39,472 bases of DNA from an uncultured Clostridia bacterium (GCA_949118805.1 CASAUJ010000015.1:1-39472), one strand, 5' to 3'; shown: positions 22,915-32,002, counted from the first letter of the stretch. Notes: generated by a model from the letters alone, not told the origin. Numbers and translations are program-made.

Positions 22915-24225
22915 ATGAAAAAGAAGAAGGAAAGTAAACTATATTGGAGAAAGTTAGATAATTCAGCTAAAATTTTTCCGATTTCTACTGGGAAAAAATA
23001 TAGTACTGTATTTCGTTTATCAGCTGTTTTAAAAGAGAAAATAGATCCTAATTTATTAGAAGAAGCAGTAAAGCAGGCATTGGAAAAATATAGTTTTTTT
23101 AAAGTGAGGATGAAGCCAGGCTTTTTTTGGTATTATTTTGAACATAATACCAAATGTCCGAAAATAGAAGAAGAAAAAGATTATCCATGTAAATATATTG
23201 ATGATAGGCGTAATCATAATTATTTATTTAAAGTAACTTATTTTGAGAAAAAAGTAAATATAGATATTTTCCATTCCTTAACAGATGGAAATAGTGGAAC
23301 AACTTTTTTTAAAGAAATTCTATACACTTATTTAGAATTAAAGCATCCAGAAGAATTAGATGAGGAAGAAAGAAGAATTCGAAAGATAGAATATGATGCA
23401 GAAGACAGTTATATGAAAAATTATGATCGAAAAGCAAAATCAAATGCTTCTAGCAAAAAAGCATATATTTTAAAAGGACCTAAAATACCACTAGGAGCAA
23501 TTAGTGCGATTCATCAAATTATGAATTTAGAGGATTTAAAAAAGGTAAGTAAGCAAGAAGAAGCAACTATTACACAATATTTAACAGCAGTTTTGATTGA
23601 TTGTATTTATCAAGAAAATGACAAAAAGAAAAAAGGAAGAAAACCGATCAAAGTATGTATTCCAGTGAATTTGAAAAAATATTTTTCTTCTAAAACAATG
23701 TCCAATTTTTTTTCTTATATAACAGTAGAGGCAGAAATGAAAAGGGATCAGTTAGATACTTTTCAAAAAATTTTAGACTTTGTGAAAAAAGATTTTACCG
23801 AAAAACTAACAGAAGAAGAAATTATGAGAACCATGTCAGCCAATGTGAAAATAGGAAATCATCCATTGATTCGTCCCATTCCTTTGATATTAAAAAAAGC
23901 AATTGTTCGATTAAGTTATAGAGAGATTAGAAAATATACCACTACAACATTTTCAAACATAGGAAGAATAGGGATTATAGGAAAGTATAAAGATTACATT
24001 GATTATTTTTTAATGTTGATAGCACCAGAACCAGTAGAAAAAATAAAATGTTCTAGTTGTACTTTTGAAGATAAAATGGTGTTTACTTTTACCTCTATTT
24101 TACAAGACAATCAGATTGAAAAAAGATTTTATGAATTTCTAAAAGAAAAAGGAGTTCAAATAGAAATAGAAAGCAATGGTGTTTTAGATGATATATCCAG
24201 AAAAAATCAAAGCCAAAACAAGTGA
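22915..24225 (+). CDS. Condensation/alcohol acetyltransferase-like acyltransferase
   Basis: A 436-residue protein of the chloramphenicol acetyltransferase-like superfamily, as in alcohol acetyltransferases and the PapA/condensation domains. H120-x3-D124-G125 in F-H-S-L-T-D-G matches the H-H-x-x-x-D-G active site, with one His visible. The N-terminal half has V-F-R-L-S-A-V-L and the second half the usual V-C-I-P-V-N-L-K-K-Y-F and S-N-I-G-R-I-G. It should transfer an acyl group to an alcohol or amine. It is located 24 bp after the hydrolase and overlaps the next gene by 38 bp, so the three likely act together in modifying a lipid or small metabolite at the membrane. The substrate is unknown. 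Confidence 0.7.
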   Translation: MKKKKESKLYWRKLDNSAKIFPISTGKKYSTVFRLSAVLKEKIDPNLLEEAVKQALEKYSFFKVRMKPGFFWYYFEHNTKCPKIEEEKDYPCKYIDDRRNHNYLFKVTYFEKKVNIDIFHSLTDGNSGTTFFKEILYTYLELKHPEELDEEERRIRKIEYDAEDSYMKNYDRKAKSNASSKKAYILKGPKIPLGAISAIHQIMNLEDLKKVSKQEEATITQYLTAVLIDCIYQENDKKKKGRKPIKVCIPVNLKKYFSSKTMSNFFSYITVEAEMKRDQLDTFQKILDFVKKDFTEKLTEEEIMRTMSANVKIGNHPLIRPIPLILKKAIVRLSYREIRKYTTTTFSNIGRIGIIGKYKDYIDYFLMLIAPEPVEKIKCSSCTFEDKMVFTFTSILQDNQIEKRFYEFLKEKGVQIEIESNGVLDDISRKNQSQNK

Positions 24226-24751
24226 TAAGATTTTAAAAATATGCATGGGTTTATCCATAGGAATCATGCTTCTTTTGTTGTTAATGAACAAATTAGTGAC
24301 ACCCAATATTCCATGGGCAGCTTTAGCCAATGCAGGAATTTTATATACTTGGATTGTAGTGATTTATTCTATTAAGAAGAATGTAAATATTGCAGGGCAT
24401 GTATTATTACAAATTATTGTACTTTCTATCTTAATGATTTATATTGACTATATTTTAGGAGAAAAAGGGTGGGCCATTAATATAGCAATTCCTATTATGA
24501 TTATGATTGCAAATTTAATTATGTTAGTATTAACCATAGTAAGCTATAAAAAATATATGAAATATGCGATTTACCAATTAATTATTGTATTAGCTAGTAT
24601 GGTTCCTGTGATTCTTGTAACAGAACATATTGTACAAGATAAGACATTAAGTATAATTGCTACTAGTATTTCTATTTTAAATTTTATAATTGGTTTAGTG
24701 CTATCTGCTAAAGATATCAAAGAAACAATAATCAGAAAGTTTCATTTTTAA
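24188..24751 (+). CDS. Six-helix membrane protein, DUF6320-like
   Basis: A 187-residue membrane protein with about six hydrophobic segments: I-G-I-M-L-L-L-L-L-M, A-A-L-A-N-A-G-I-L, I-V-L-S-I-L-M-I-Y-I, I-M-I-M-I-A-N-L-I-M, then L-I-I-V-L-A-S-M, and a last around S-I-L-N-F-I-I-G-L-V-L-S-A. There is a short lysine-rich cytoplasmic start. The pattern and its fusion-like overlap with the acyltransferase resemble DUF6320 proteins that accompany alcohol acetyltransferases. The ATG at 24188 is inside the end of the upstream gene, with no separate promoter, so it depends on coupled translation. A membrane partner of the acyltransferase is likely, with unknown biochemical role. Confidence 0.6.
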   Translation: MIYPEKIKAKTSDKILKICMGLSIGIMLLLLLMNKLVTPNIPWAALANAGILYTWIVVIYSIKKNVNIAGHVLLQIIVLSILMIYIDYILGEKGWAINIAIPIMIMIANLIMLVLTIVSYKKYMKYAIYQLIIVLASMVPVILVTEHIVQDKTLSIIATSISILNFIIGLVLSAKDIKETIIRKFHF

Positions 24752-24767
24752 AGTTAAGGAGTTAACA

Positions 24768-25793
24768 ATGAAAAATATAAAAAATTATAATTTAGAAGAA
24801 TTAAAGGACGAATTAAGAAAAATGGAAGAAAAGCCATACCGAGCAGAGCAAATATTCAAATGGCTATATGAAGAAAAAGTAGAAAGTTTTGATGAAATGA
24901 CAAACTTACCATTAACATTACGAGAAAAATTAAAAGCCCATTATCAAATTTGTCATTTTCATATTTTGAAGAAGCAAGAATCCAAAGATGGAACCATTAA
25001 ATATTTATTTGATTTATTAGATGGGAATGCCATAGAAACAGTTTTGATGAGATATCACCATGGAAATAGTATTTGTGTATCCTCTCAAGTAGGATGTAAA
25101 ATGGGATGCAAATTTTGTGCTTCCACAGGGATTAATTTTATTCGAGATTTGACTAGTGGAGAAATTATAGAACAAATTGTGAGAGTAGAACAAGATATCA
25201 AAGAGAGAGTTTCTAATGTAGTGTTTATGGGAATAGGAGAGCCATTCGATAATTATGAAAATGTAGTAAAAGCAATTCATTTAATTAATGATCCCAAAGG
25301 ACTAAATATTGGGGCAAGACACATTAGTATTTCAACAAGTGGGTTGATCCCCAAAATTTATCGATTAGCAGAGGAAAATATTCAATGTACTCTTTCGATT
25401 TCTTTACATGCAACCAATAATGAAAAAAGAAGTAGTATGATGCCAATTAATCAAACTTATCCAGTTGAAGAATTATTACAAGCCTGTAAAGATTATATCC
25501 AAAAAACCAATCGAAGAATTTCTTTTGAATATGCGTTAGCGAAAGATAATAATGACAATTTAGAAGATGCAAAGGAATTGGTAAAAAGATTGAAAGGCAT
25601 GTTATGCCATGTGAATCTAATACCAATTAATAAAATTGAAAATGGGAAATTTGATAAAAGTTCTAATGAGAATATCATAAAATTTAGGGATTATTTAAAT
25701 GAACATGGAATTGTAGCCACAATTCGAAGAGAATTAGGATCTGATATTGATGCTGCTTGTGGGCAATTGCGAAGAAAAAATTTAGAAAAATAA
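24768..25793 (+). CDS. rlmN: Dual-specificity rRNA/tRNA adenine-C2 methyltransferase RlmN
   Basis: RlmN methylates C2 of A2503 in 23S rRNA, and A37 in some tRNAs, by a radical SAM mechanism. The [4Fe-4S] cysteines C110, C114 and C117 lie in V-G-C-K-M-G-C-K-F-C-A-S-T-G. The methyl-carrying Cys is C331 in A-A-C-G-Q-L. Other family marks are R-A-E-Q-I-F-K-W-L-Y, F-M-G-I-G-E-P-F-D-N-Y and S-L-H-A-T. The protein is 341 aa, close to the usual size. GTTAAGGAG precedes ATG 24768. It is placed 16 bp after the membrane protein. Confidence 0.93.
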   Translation: MKNIKNYNLEELKDELRKMEEKPYRAEQIFKWLYEEKVESFDEMTNLPLTLREKLKAHYQICHFHILKKQESKDGTIKYLFDLLDGNAIETVLMRYHHGNSICVSSQVGCKMGCKFCASTGINFIRDLTSGEIIEQIVRVEQDIKERVSNVVFMGIGEPFDNYENVVKAIHLINDPKGLNIGARHISISTSGLIPKIYRLAEENIQCTLSISLHATNNEKRSSMMPINQTYPVEELLQACKDYIQKTNRRISFEYALAKDNNDNLEDAKELVKRLKGMLCHVNLIPINKIENGKFDKSSNENIIKFRDYLNEHGIVATIRRELGSDIDAACGQLRRKNLEK

Positions 25794-25889
25794 GAAAGAA
25801 TCATGTTGTTTTAGCTAAAAATGTTACTTGTTTTTTTGAAAAAAATGTTATAAAATAAAAAGGATATTAGCAAATCAAAAGGAGAAGTT

Positions 25890-26771
25890 ATGATATTAAA
25901 GGACATAAAAGAAATATTACCATTTGCCAATAAAATGAAAGTGTATGCTTTTGTGGGACCATCTGGTACTGGAAAAAGCTATCGAGCTCAAATGGTAGCA
26001 GGAGAAAAGAATACACATTTTATTATTGATGATGGATTATTGATTAAAGATAATGAGGTAGTAGCAGGAGAGTCTGCTAAAAAGGCATCTACCAAAGTAG
26101 CCACTGTGAAACATGCTCTTTTTTATGAAGAAGAAGAAAAAGAGGAAATTATAAAAGCATTAAAAAAATATAAACCAGAAAGTATTCTAATATTAGGAAC
26201 TTCAGATGGAATGGTACAAAAAATTGCAGCTAATTTAGGCTTACCAGAAATTTCAGAAACAACATATATTACAGAAGTAGCAACAGAAGCAGAAATGAAA
26301 ACTGCAAGGAAAATTCGAGTAACGGAAGGAAAACATGTAATACCAGTTCCTACATTCGAAATAAAAAAAGATTTTTCAGGTTATTTATTAGACCCACTAC
26401 AAATTTTTAAATCAAAAGGAAAAGGAAAACAACCTTATATTTCTGAAAAATCTATTATAAGACCTACTTTTAGTTACATGGGGAGGTTTACCATTTCAGA
26501 TTTAGTATTTAGACAAATTATAGAATATTTAGCAATGCAAACTCCTATTATTTATAAAATTTTAAAAACAAGGGTTGAAAATTATGGGGATGGAGCAAAA
26601 ATTTATATGGAAGTTACGATTTTGTATGGATGTAATGTAATAGAAGGATTAAAAGAATTTAAAGAGAGAGCTAGAAGAGAAATTGAAAAATTAACTGCCA
26701 TGAATGTAGTTGAATTAGATGTTGTAGCTAAAAATATTTTTGTTCCAGAGGAAAGGGAAGAAAATGGATAA
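25890..26771 (+). CDS. P-loop NTPase fused to Asp23/Gls24-like domain
   Basis: The first 200 residues hold an ATP-binding fold: Walker A G-P-S-G-T-G-K-S (23-30), then D-D-G-L-L-I and I-L-I-L-G-T-S-D-G, a plausible Walker B region. The last ~95 residues resemble the Asp23/Gls24 fold: R-P-T-F-S-Y, V-T-I-L-Y-G-C-N-V-I, A-R-R-E-I-E-K-L-T-A-M-N-V and V-E-L-D-V-V. Asp23/Gls24 proteins are linked to envelope stress and cell-wall integrity, while the joined NTPase would add energy-dependent regulation. The fusion is 293 aa. AAAAGGAGAAG precedes ATG 25890, and the next gene's ATG overlaps the stop by 8 bp. I do not know its function; membrane segments are absent. Confidence 0.7.
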   Translation: MILKDIKEILPFANKMKVYAFVGPSGTGKSYRAQMVAGEKNTHFIIDDGLLIKDNEVVAGESAKKASTKVATVKHALFYEEEEKEEIIKALKKYKPESILILGTSDGMVQKIAANLGLPEISETTYITEVATEAEMKTARKIRVTEGKHVIPVPTFEIKKDFSGYLLDPLQIFKSKGKGKQPYISEKSIIRPTFSYMGRFTISDLVFRQIIEYLAMQTPIIYKILKTRVENYGDGAKIYMEVTILYGCNVIEGLKEFKERARREIEKLTAMNVVELDVVAKNIFVPEEREENG

Positions 26772-28377
26772 CAATGATGGAATCAAAGAAGTATCAAAAA
26801 AAGAGATGGAAGAATTGTTTCATTGGCTATTTGGAGAAAATATAGAGATAAGAGAAGAACAAGATATTACATTATGCCCTTATTATGAAGATAGTAATAT
26901 TTATTATACAGAAGAAATTTATCAATTATTTCAAACAAAAGCGATGCAAAGATTAGGGAAAATACTACATTTGGGGAGGACTATGTTTCAAGAATCAAAT
27001 GCATATCACACAAGATTAGAACATTCAAAGGGAGCTTATAGGAGATGTATAGAGTTTTTAAGTATACAATATCGAGATCCAGAATGGAGAGAATACATTG
27101 AAAGAAATAAATTAAAAGGATATTTAGTAGAAAAAATAAAATTTATGTGTGTTCATGATATAGGACATTTTATACTTTCTCATTCAACAGAAAAATTAGT
27201 AGGAGAAGAGGAGGTTACACATGAGCAAATAGGGCAAAAAATTTTAGAAGAAGATTTAGAAATAAAAAATAGTTATGATAAAATTAAAGCAAATGAATCG
27301 AATAGTAATCTTAAGGGAGATGGAGCATTAGAATTGTTTTGTGAAGGAACCATTGATTTTGACCGAATGGACTATATTGTACGTGACAGAACTTATTTAG
27401 GGGAAGAAATTGTGGAAGACTTAATGTTAAAATTATGTTCTATGTGTCATTTAAAATGGATTCCAAGTGAAAAAGCATACCGTTATGTATATGAAAAAGA
27501 AGCGTTACCATATATTGAGAAATTTATATTATTAAGAGATCGCATGTATAAATGTGAATACAATTCAAAAAGAAATAAAATAGGTGATGTATTAGCTTGT
27601 TATGTGCTTCAAGAAATGAATGATGGAAAAATAGGACAAAATAGTAAACTAAAAACATATTTAAATCATATTGTAGGGAAAAGGTTAGAAGAAATAAAGA
27701 TAGAAGAATATTTAAATGCAAATGATATTTTGTTTTTAAAAGAATTAATGGAAATAGAAGAAACTAGTAATGATGCAATTGTAAGATATCTTATACCCAA
27801 TAATAAAGAATTATTGCAATTAGCAATTGCTTTATTAAATCCACAGGATACTTCCCATAATGATTATAATGAGGAGGAAAGAGAATGGCTTAAAATTTTA
27901 AGAAATAGAATGAAGAAAGAGCATGAGAAAGTAGAGGCAGGAGAAATTTTTGTTTCGATAGAATTACAAAAAGATAAGAGAGAAAAAATATTAGAAGAGA
28001 TAAAGGAAGTAAGTGGAATTAAAGAAGAAAAGGGAATTTGTAGTTATAAAAGAAAATTTAAAAAATACGACAAGCAAGAACCAATTTATATAGAAGATGG
28101 GGAGATTTATAGATTGGATCAATATCCTAAATTACAAATTGACTTATCAGATGAATATCATTATGGGGTGTATGTTATTATTCCACAGTTAAGAGAAGAA
28201 GGAATTGACGAAGAAAAAATTCAAAAAATAAAACAAATTATAGAAAAATACCAAGTAGAGGAGATAGAAGAAAAGAAAGAAAACAGAAATAAAAATCGAA
28301 TGAGTATGTTTCGTGTAAAATCAGGAGAAATCGATTACCATAAAAAATTTAATGATTTTTTTGGAGAAGGAAGATAG
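26764..28377 (+). CDS. HD-domain phosphohydrolase (COG1078-like)
   Basis: A 537-residue HD protein resembling the dGTPase-like COG1078 family (YwfO/YdhJ). It has Q-R-L-G, then H-T-R-L-E-H-S at 82-88 (metal ligand His), C-V-H-D-I-G-H-F at 129-136 (the HD pair H131, D132) and H-x-x-x-x-S-H, and a later D-F-D-R-M-D-Y-I-V-R-D that binds metal. The long C-terminal part is charged and helical. I start it at ATG 26764, seven bases after GGAAAGGG, rather than the in-frame ATG at 26740. It overlaps the P-loop gene by 8 bp and precedes cmk by 14 bp. Phosphohydrolysis of nucleotides is likely, exact substrate unknown. Confidence 0.75.
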   Translation: MDNNDGIKEVSKKEMEELFHWLFGENIEIREEQDITLCPYYEDSNIYYTEEIYQLFQTKAMQRLGKILHLGRTMFQESNAYHTRLEHSKGAYRRCIEFLSIQYRDPEWREYIERNKLKGYLVEKIKFMCVHDIGHFILSHSTEKLVGEEEVTHEQIGQKILEEDLEIKNSYDKIKANESNSNLKGDGALELFCEGTIDFDRMDYIVRDRTYLGEEIVEDLMLKLCSMCHLKWIPSEKAYRYVYEKEALPYIEKFILLRDRMYKCEYNSKRNKIGDVLACYVLQEMNDGKIGQNSKLKTYLNHIVGKRLEEIKIEEYLNANDILFLKELMEIEETSNDAIVRYLIPNNKELLQLAIALLNPQDTSHNDYNEEEREWLKILRNRMKKEHEKVEAGEIFVSIELQKDKREKILEEIKEVSGIKEEKGICSYKRKFKKYDKQEPIYIEDGEIYRLDQYPKLQIDLSDEYHYGVYVIIPQLREEGIDEEKIQKIKQIIEKYQVEEIEEKKENRNKNRMSMFRVKSGEIDYHKKFNDFFGEGR

Positions 28378-28391
28378 GAGAAGAGAAAGCC

Positions 28392-29048
28392 ATGATCGTT
28401 GCAGTAGATGGACCAGCAGGAGCTGGAAAAGGGACTATAACCAAACAAGTAGGAGAAAGATTAAAATTACTTAATATCGATACAGGTGCAATGTTCCGTT
28501 GTGTTACTTTAAAATTACTACAAGAAGGGATAGATCTTGAAGAACAAGAAAAAATAAAAGACATTTTAGAGGTAATTAACATAGAGTTAAAAGAAAGTGG
28601 AGAGGTATTCTTAAATGGAGAAGATGTAACCAAAAAGATAAGAAAAGATGAAGTCAATAATTTAGTATCTCCTGTTTCTGTGATTCCAATAGTAAGAGAA
28701 AAATTACTAGCATTGCAAAGAACCATAGCAGAAGGGAAGAATGTGATCATGGAAGGAAGAGATATTGGGACAACTGTGTTTCCAAATGCTGACATAAAAA
28801 TATATTTAGATGCTACACCTGAAGAAAGAGCAAAAAGAAGAATGAAACAAAATCAGGAAAAAGGAATGAATAGTTCTTATGAAGAAGTTTTGGAAAATAT
28901 TATAGACAGAGATAAAAGAGATTCAACGAGAGAAATAGCACCATTAAGAAAGGCAGAAGATGCGATTTATATCGATTCAACGAACCTAAAAATAGAAGAA
29001 GTAGTAGAAGAAGTAGTAAAAATAGTAGAATCTAAAAAGAAAAGATAA
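28392..29048 (+). CDS. cmk: Cytidylate kinase
   Basis: Cmk phosphorylates CMP and dCMP to the diphosphates. The P-loop is D-G-P-A-G-A-G-K-G-T (6-15), followed by D-T-G-A-M-F-R, the substrate loop, and M-E-G-R-D-I-G-T-T-V-F-P, a strong Cmk signature. The closing R-D-K-R-D-S-T-R-E and A-E-D-A-I-Y-I-D-S-T are normal. It is 218 residues long, typical of the bacterial type. ATAGGAGAAG precedes ATG 28392. The cmk-plsC order is common in Firmicutes. Confidence 0.93.
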   Translation: MIVAVDGPAGAGKGTITKQVGERLKLLNIDTGAMFRCVTLKLLQEGIDLEEQEKIKDILEVINIELKESGEVFLNGEDVTKKIRKDEVNNLVSPVSVIPIVREKLLALQRTIAEGKNVIMEGRDIGTTVFPNADIKIYLDATPEERAKRRMKQNQEKGMNSSYEEVLENIIDRDKRDSTREIAPLRKAEDAIYIDSTNLKIEEVVEEVVKIVESKKKR

Positions 29049-29061
29049 GAAGGAGTGTAGT

Positions 29062-29658
29062 ATGAAAAATGGAATGAAAGCAATTATAAAATGGATCGTA
29101 AGAGGTGCCATTTATTTATGGTGTAAGATTTATTATCGAGTAGAAATAAAAGGACTAGAAAATGTACCAAAAGAAGGACCTGTTATTTTTTGTGGAAACC
29201 ATAGAACTTATCTAGATCCTCCATTAATGGTAGCAACTGCAAAAAGAGATATGCGTTTTTTGGCTAAGGAGGAATTAGCCAAAAATCCTTTTTTAAATTT
29301 CCTAGGATGGGTATTTGATGCGATTCATGTAAAACGAGATGAAAAAGATGTAACAGCCATTAAGGAATCTTTAAAAGCTTTGAAAAATGGACAATGTATA
29401 GGATTGTTTCCAGAAGGTACAAGAAATGGTTTAGAAAAAGGAGAAAAAGTAAAAGATGGTGTGGCATTTTTTGCGGTAAGAAGTGGAGCAAAAGTAGTAC
29501 CATGTGGAATTAAAGGGGGAACAAAGGAACAACGAAAAGTTACCATTACCTATGGAAAACCGTTAGATTACAGCCAATATAAAGGAAATAAAGACAAAGA
29601 GGTATTAGATCAAATAACAGAAGAAATAATGGAAAATATTATAAAATTGACAAAATAG
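29062..29658 (+). CDS. plsC: 1-acyl-sn-glycerol-3-phosphate acyltransferase
   Basis: PlsC acylates lysophosphatidic acid at position 2, a membrane phospholipid step. The 198-residue enzyme has an N-terminal hydrophobic helix, then the H-x4-D motif H47-R-T-Y-L-D52, and F-P-E-G-T-R-N near 115-121, which binds the glycerol phosphate. V-V-P-C-G-I-K-G follows as the third conserved block. AGGAGTG precedes ATG 29062. It ends close to the long inverted-repeat region upstream of typA. Confidence 0.88.
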   Translation: MKNGMKAIIKWIVRGAIYLWCKIYYRVEIKGLENVPKEGPVIFCGNHRTYLDPPLMVATAKRDMRFLAKEELAKNPFLNFLGWVFDAIHVKRDEKDVTAIKESLKALKNGQCIGLFPEGTRNGLEKGEKVKDGVAFFAVRSGAKVVPCGIKGGTKEQRKVTITYGKPLDYSQYKGNKDKEVLDQITEEIMENIIKLTK

Positions 29659-29694
29659 AAAAATAGGTGTATAATTTTGTATGTTTTTAAGAGA

Positions 29695-29825
29695 GGGGAT
29701 TTAGGGACGTTCCTTAAAATCCCCAAAAGAGGGACTGAAGGGACAGTCCTTAAAATTTTGTAAAAGAGGGGAAGACAGGTTCTTTTTTCGATAGGGATTT
29801 TAAGGAACGTCCCTAGATCCCCTTT
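29695..29825. repeat. REP/BIME-like inverted pair of palindromic repeats between plsC and typA
   Basis: GGGGATTT ... AAAATCCCC with internal GGGACGTTCC lies at 29695-29724. An inverted copy lies at about 29795-29824: GGGATTTT, AAGGAACGTCCC, then AGATCCCC. Between them is a degenerate third unit with GGGACAGTCC. The two outer copies can pair over almost 30 bp. No open reading frame or transposase is seen. The same core is between dnaK and dnaJ. The right end lies just before the typA ribosome binding site. Confidence 0.75.
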
Positions 29826-29843
29826 TAGATAGGAGAAATAGAA

Positions 29844-31658
29844 ATGAACAATCAAAATATTAGAAATATTGCTATTATTGCCCATGTAGACCATGGAAAA
29901 ACGACATTAGTAGATGCTTTGCTAAGACAGAGTCACGTATTTCGAGAGAATGAGCAAGTACAAGAAAGAGTAATGGATTCTAATGATCAAGAAAAAGAAA
30001 GAGGAATTACCATTCTTGCTAAAAATACATCTGTTATGCATGGAGATATTAAAATCAATATCGTAGATACACCTGGACATGCTGACTTTGGAGGAGAAGT
30101 AGAAAGGGTTTTAAAAACAGTTGATGGAGTCTTGCTGTTAGTCGATGCTTTTGAAGGGGCAATGCCTCAAACAAGAGAAGTTTTAAAGAAATCTTTAGGA
30201 TTAGGATTAAAGCCAATTGTTGTCATTAATAAAATAGATCGACCAGGAGCTACTCCAGAAAAAGTGGTAGATCAGGTAATTGAATTATTTATTGAGTTAG
30301 AGGCAAGTGATGAACAATTAGATTTTCCAGTTGTGTATGCTTCTGCAAAAAATGGAATTGCTAAAATGGATTTAAAAGATGAAACAGAGGACTTGAATTG
30401 TTTATTTGAAACTATTATTCGTACCATCCAAGCACCTAATTGCGATGAAGAAGGACCAGCACAAATGTTGGTATCAAACATAGATTATGATGATTATGTT
30501 GGAAGAATTGCCATAGGAAGAGTAGAAAGAGGAACCATTCAAAATGGAATGCCAGTATCTATCTGTGGAAAAGAAGATAAAATTACGCAAGGAAGAATTG
30601 CTAAAGTATATACTCATGTGGGGTTAAATAAAGTAGAAGTAGAAGAAGGAAAAGCAGGAGATATTATAGAATTAGCAGGAATTTCTGATATTAATATTGG
30701 AGATACCATTTGTGATTTTAATCATCCAGAAAAAATACCATTTGTAGATATTGATGAACCAACTGTTTCTATGACATTTAGTGTAAATAACGGACCATTT
30801 GCAGGAAAAGAAGGACAATTTATTACTTCAAGACATATTCGTGACAGATTATTTAAAGAATTAGAAAAAAATGTTTCTTTACGTGTAAAAGAAACAGAAA
30901 CACCAGATTCTTTTGAAGTATCAGGACGAGGAGAATTACATTTATCAGTTTTAATTGAAACAATGAGAAGAGAAGGGTTTGAACTTTTAGTATCAAGACC
31001 AAAAGTTATTTTTAAAGAAATTGATGGCGTAAAATGTGAACCAATAGAAAGTTTAGTAGTAAATGTGCCAGATGATTGTGTAGGAAATGTTATTGAGAAA
31101 TTGGGAAGAAGAAAAGCGGAAATGGTGAATATGGAGCCAGCAGAAGCAGGACATACAAAAATTGAATTTAAAATTCCAGCAAGGGGATTGATTGGATATC
31201 GAACGGAATTCTTAACAGATACAAAAGGAGAAGGAACCATGAATCATATTTTTGATTCTTATGAACCTTTTAAAGGAGAAATCCAAGCTAGAGTAAGAGG
31301 AACTATTGTAGCTTTTGAAAATGGAAAATCTGTAACTTATGGATTATATAATGCACAAGATAAGGGAGATTTGTTTATTGGACCAGGGATAGAAGTATAT
31401 GAAGGAATGATTGTTGGATTAAATGCAAGGGGAGAAGATTTAGCCATTAATGTATGTAAAGAAAAACACTTGACCAATACAAGGGCATCTGGTTCAGATG
31501 AAGCTCTTCGACTAGTGCCACCAATTCAAATGTCTTTGGAAAAAGCGATTGAATTTATTCAAGATGATGAGTTAGTGGAGATTACTCCAAAATCAATTCG
31601 TCTAAGAAAGAAAATATTAGATAGCAAAGAAAGAGAAAGAGCGAATCGAAATAAATAG
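29844..31658 (+). CDS. typA: Translational GTPase TypA/BipA
   Basis: TypA is a ribosome-associated GTPase of the EF-G family, implicated in 50S assembly and stress adaptation. The 604-residue protein has G1 A-H-V-D-H-G-K-T-T (13-21), G2 region R-G-I-T-I, G3 D-T-P-G-H-A-D-F-G, and G4 N-K-I-D. The C-terminal domain signature is G-R-G-E-L-H-L-S-V-L and R-G-L-I-G-Y-R-T-E-F-L. Length is typical. TAGGAGAAATAG precedes ATG 29844, placed immediately after the inverted-repeat region. Confidence 0.96.
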   Translation: MNNQNIRNIAIIAHVDHGKTTLVDALLRQSHVFRENEQVQERVMDSNDQEKERGITILAKNTSVMHGDIKINIVDTPGHADFGGEVERVLKTVDGVLLLVDAFEGAMPQTREVLKKSLGLGLKPIVVINKIDRPGATPEKVVDQVIELFIELEASDEQLDFPVVYASAKNGIAKMDLKDETEDLNCLFETIIRTIQAPNCDEEGPAQMLVSNIDYDDYVGRIAIGRVERGTIQNGMPVSICGKEDKITQGRIAKVYTHVGLNKVEVEEGKAGDIIELAGISDINIGDTICDFNHPEKIPFVDIDEPTVSMTFSVNNGPFAGKEGQFITSRHIRDRLFKELEKNVSLRVKETETPDSFEVSGRGELHLSVLIETMRREGFELLVSRPKVIFKEIDGVKCEPIESLVVNVPDDCVGNVIEKLGRRKAEMVNMEPAEAGHTKIEFKIPARGLIGYRTEFLTDTKGEGTMNHIFDSYEPFKGEIQARVRGTIVAFENGKSVTYGLYNAQDKGDLFIGPGIEVYEGMIVGLNARGEDLAINVCKEKHLTNTRASGSDEALRLVPPIQMSLEKAIEFIQDDELVEITPKSIRLRKKILDSKERERANRNK

Positions 31659-31679
31659 ATTAAAGGAGTAGAGAATATT

Positions 31680-31997
31680 TTGGCAAAATATAATGCAGGA
31701 AAAAAAGTCCAAAGAGCGGAGTGGGATTATTCTGATAAAAGAAAAAGAGATAATTATCAAAGAGAAAGAGTAGAAAATAATTTAGATGAAGAAGTAAAGA
31801 ATAGAAACTATGTTAAAGAGAAAATAAGAGGATATATAGATAATGGAATGACACTAGAAGAGGCAGCAGAATTAATAATAAAAGAAGAAAAAGAATTAGT
31901 TGCTACATTTCATTATTATACAGAAGCAGGGGTAGATATAAAACAGTGTTTTATTAATTGGTGTAGAAAATATAAACCAAGAGCGAAAGAAAGATAA
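31680..31997 (+). CDS. Small charged protein of unknown function
   Basis: A 105-residue, lysine/glutamate-rich protein I do not recognise. The N-terminal half is strongly charged and probably helical (D-K-R-K-R-D-N-Y-Q-R-E-R), the centre reads I-R-G-Y-I-D-N-G-M-T-L-E-E-A-A-E, and the C terminus has C-F-I-N-W-C-R-K-Y-K-P. Two cysteines near the end are not in a zinc-binding pattern. The start is TTG 31680, with AAAGGAG 11 bases upstream, a slightly long spacing. It follows typA by 21 bp and is probably co-transcribed; a perfect hairpin terminator follows. Confidence 0.55.
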   Translation: MAKYNAGKKVQRAEWDYSDKRKRDNYQRERVENNLDEEVKNRNYVKEKIRGYIDNGMTLEEAAELIIKEEKELVATFHYYTEAGVDIKQCFINWCRKYKPRAKER

Positions 31998-32002
31998 ATA
32001 GA

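Noticed and set aside
29695..29825. Transposon (MITE) terminal inverted repeats
   Set aside because: No target-site duplication or transposase can be seen, and the units resemble single palindromic REP elements; MITE status needs a genome count.
29610..29894. Minus-strand open frame across the plsC-typA gap
   Set aside because: It runs through the palindromic repeat and both gene ends, lacks a ribosome binding site and reads as low-complexity sequence.
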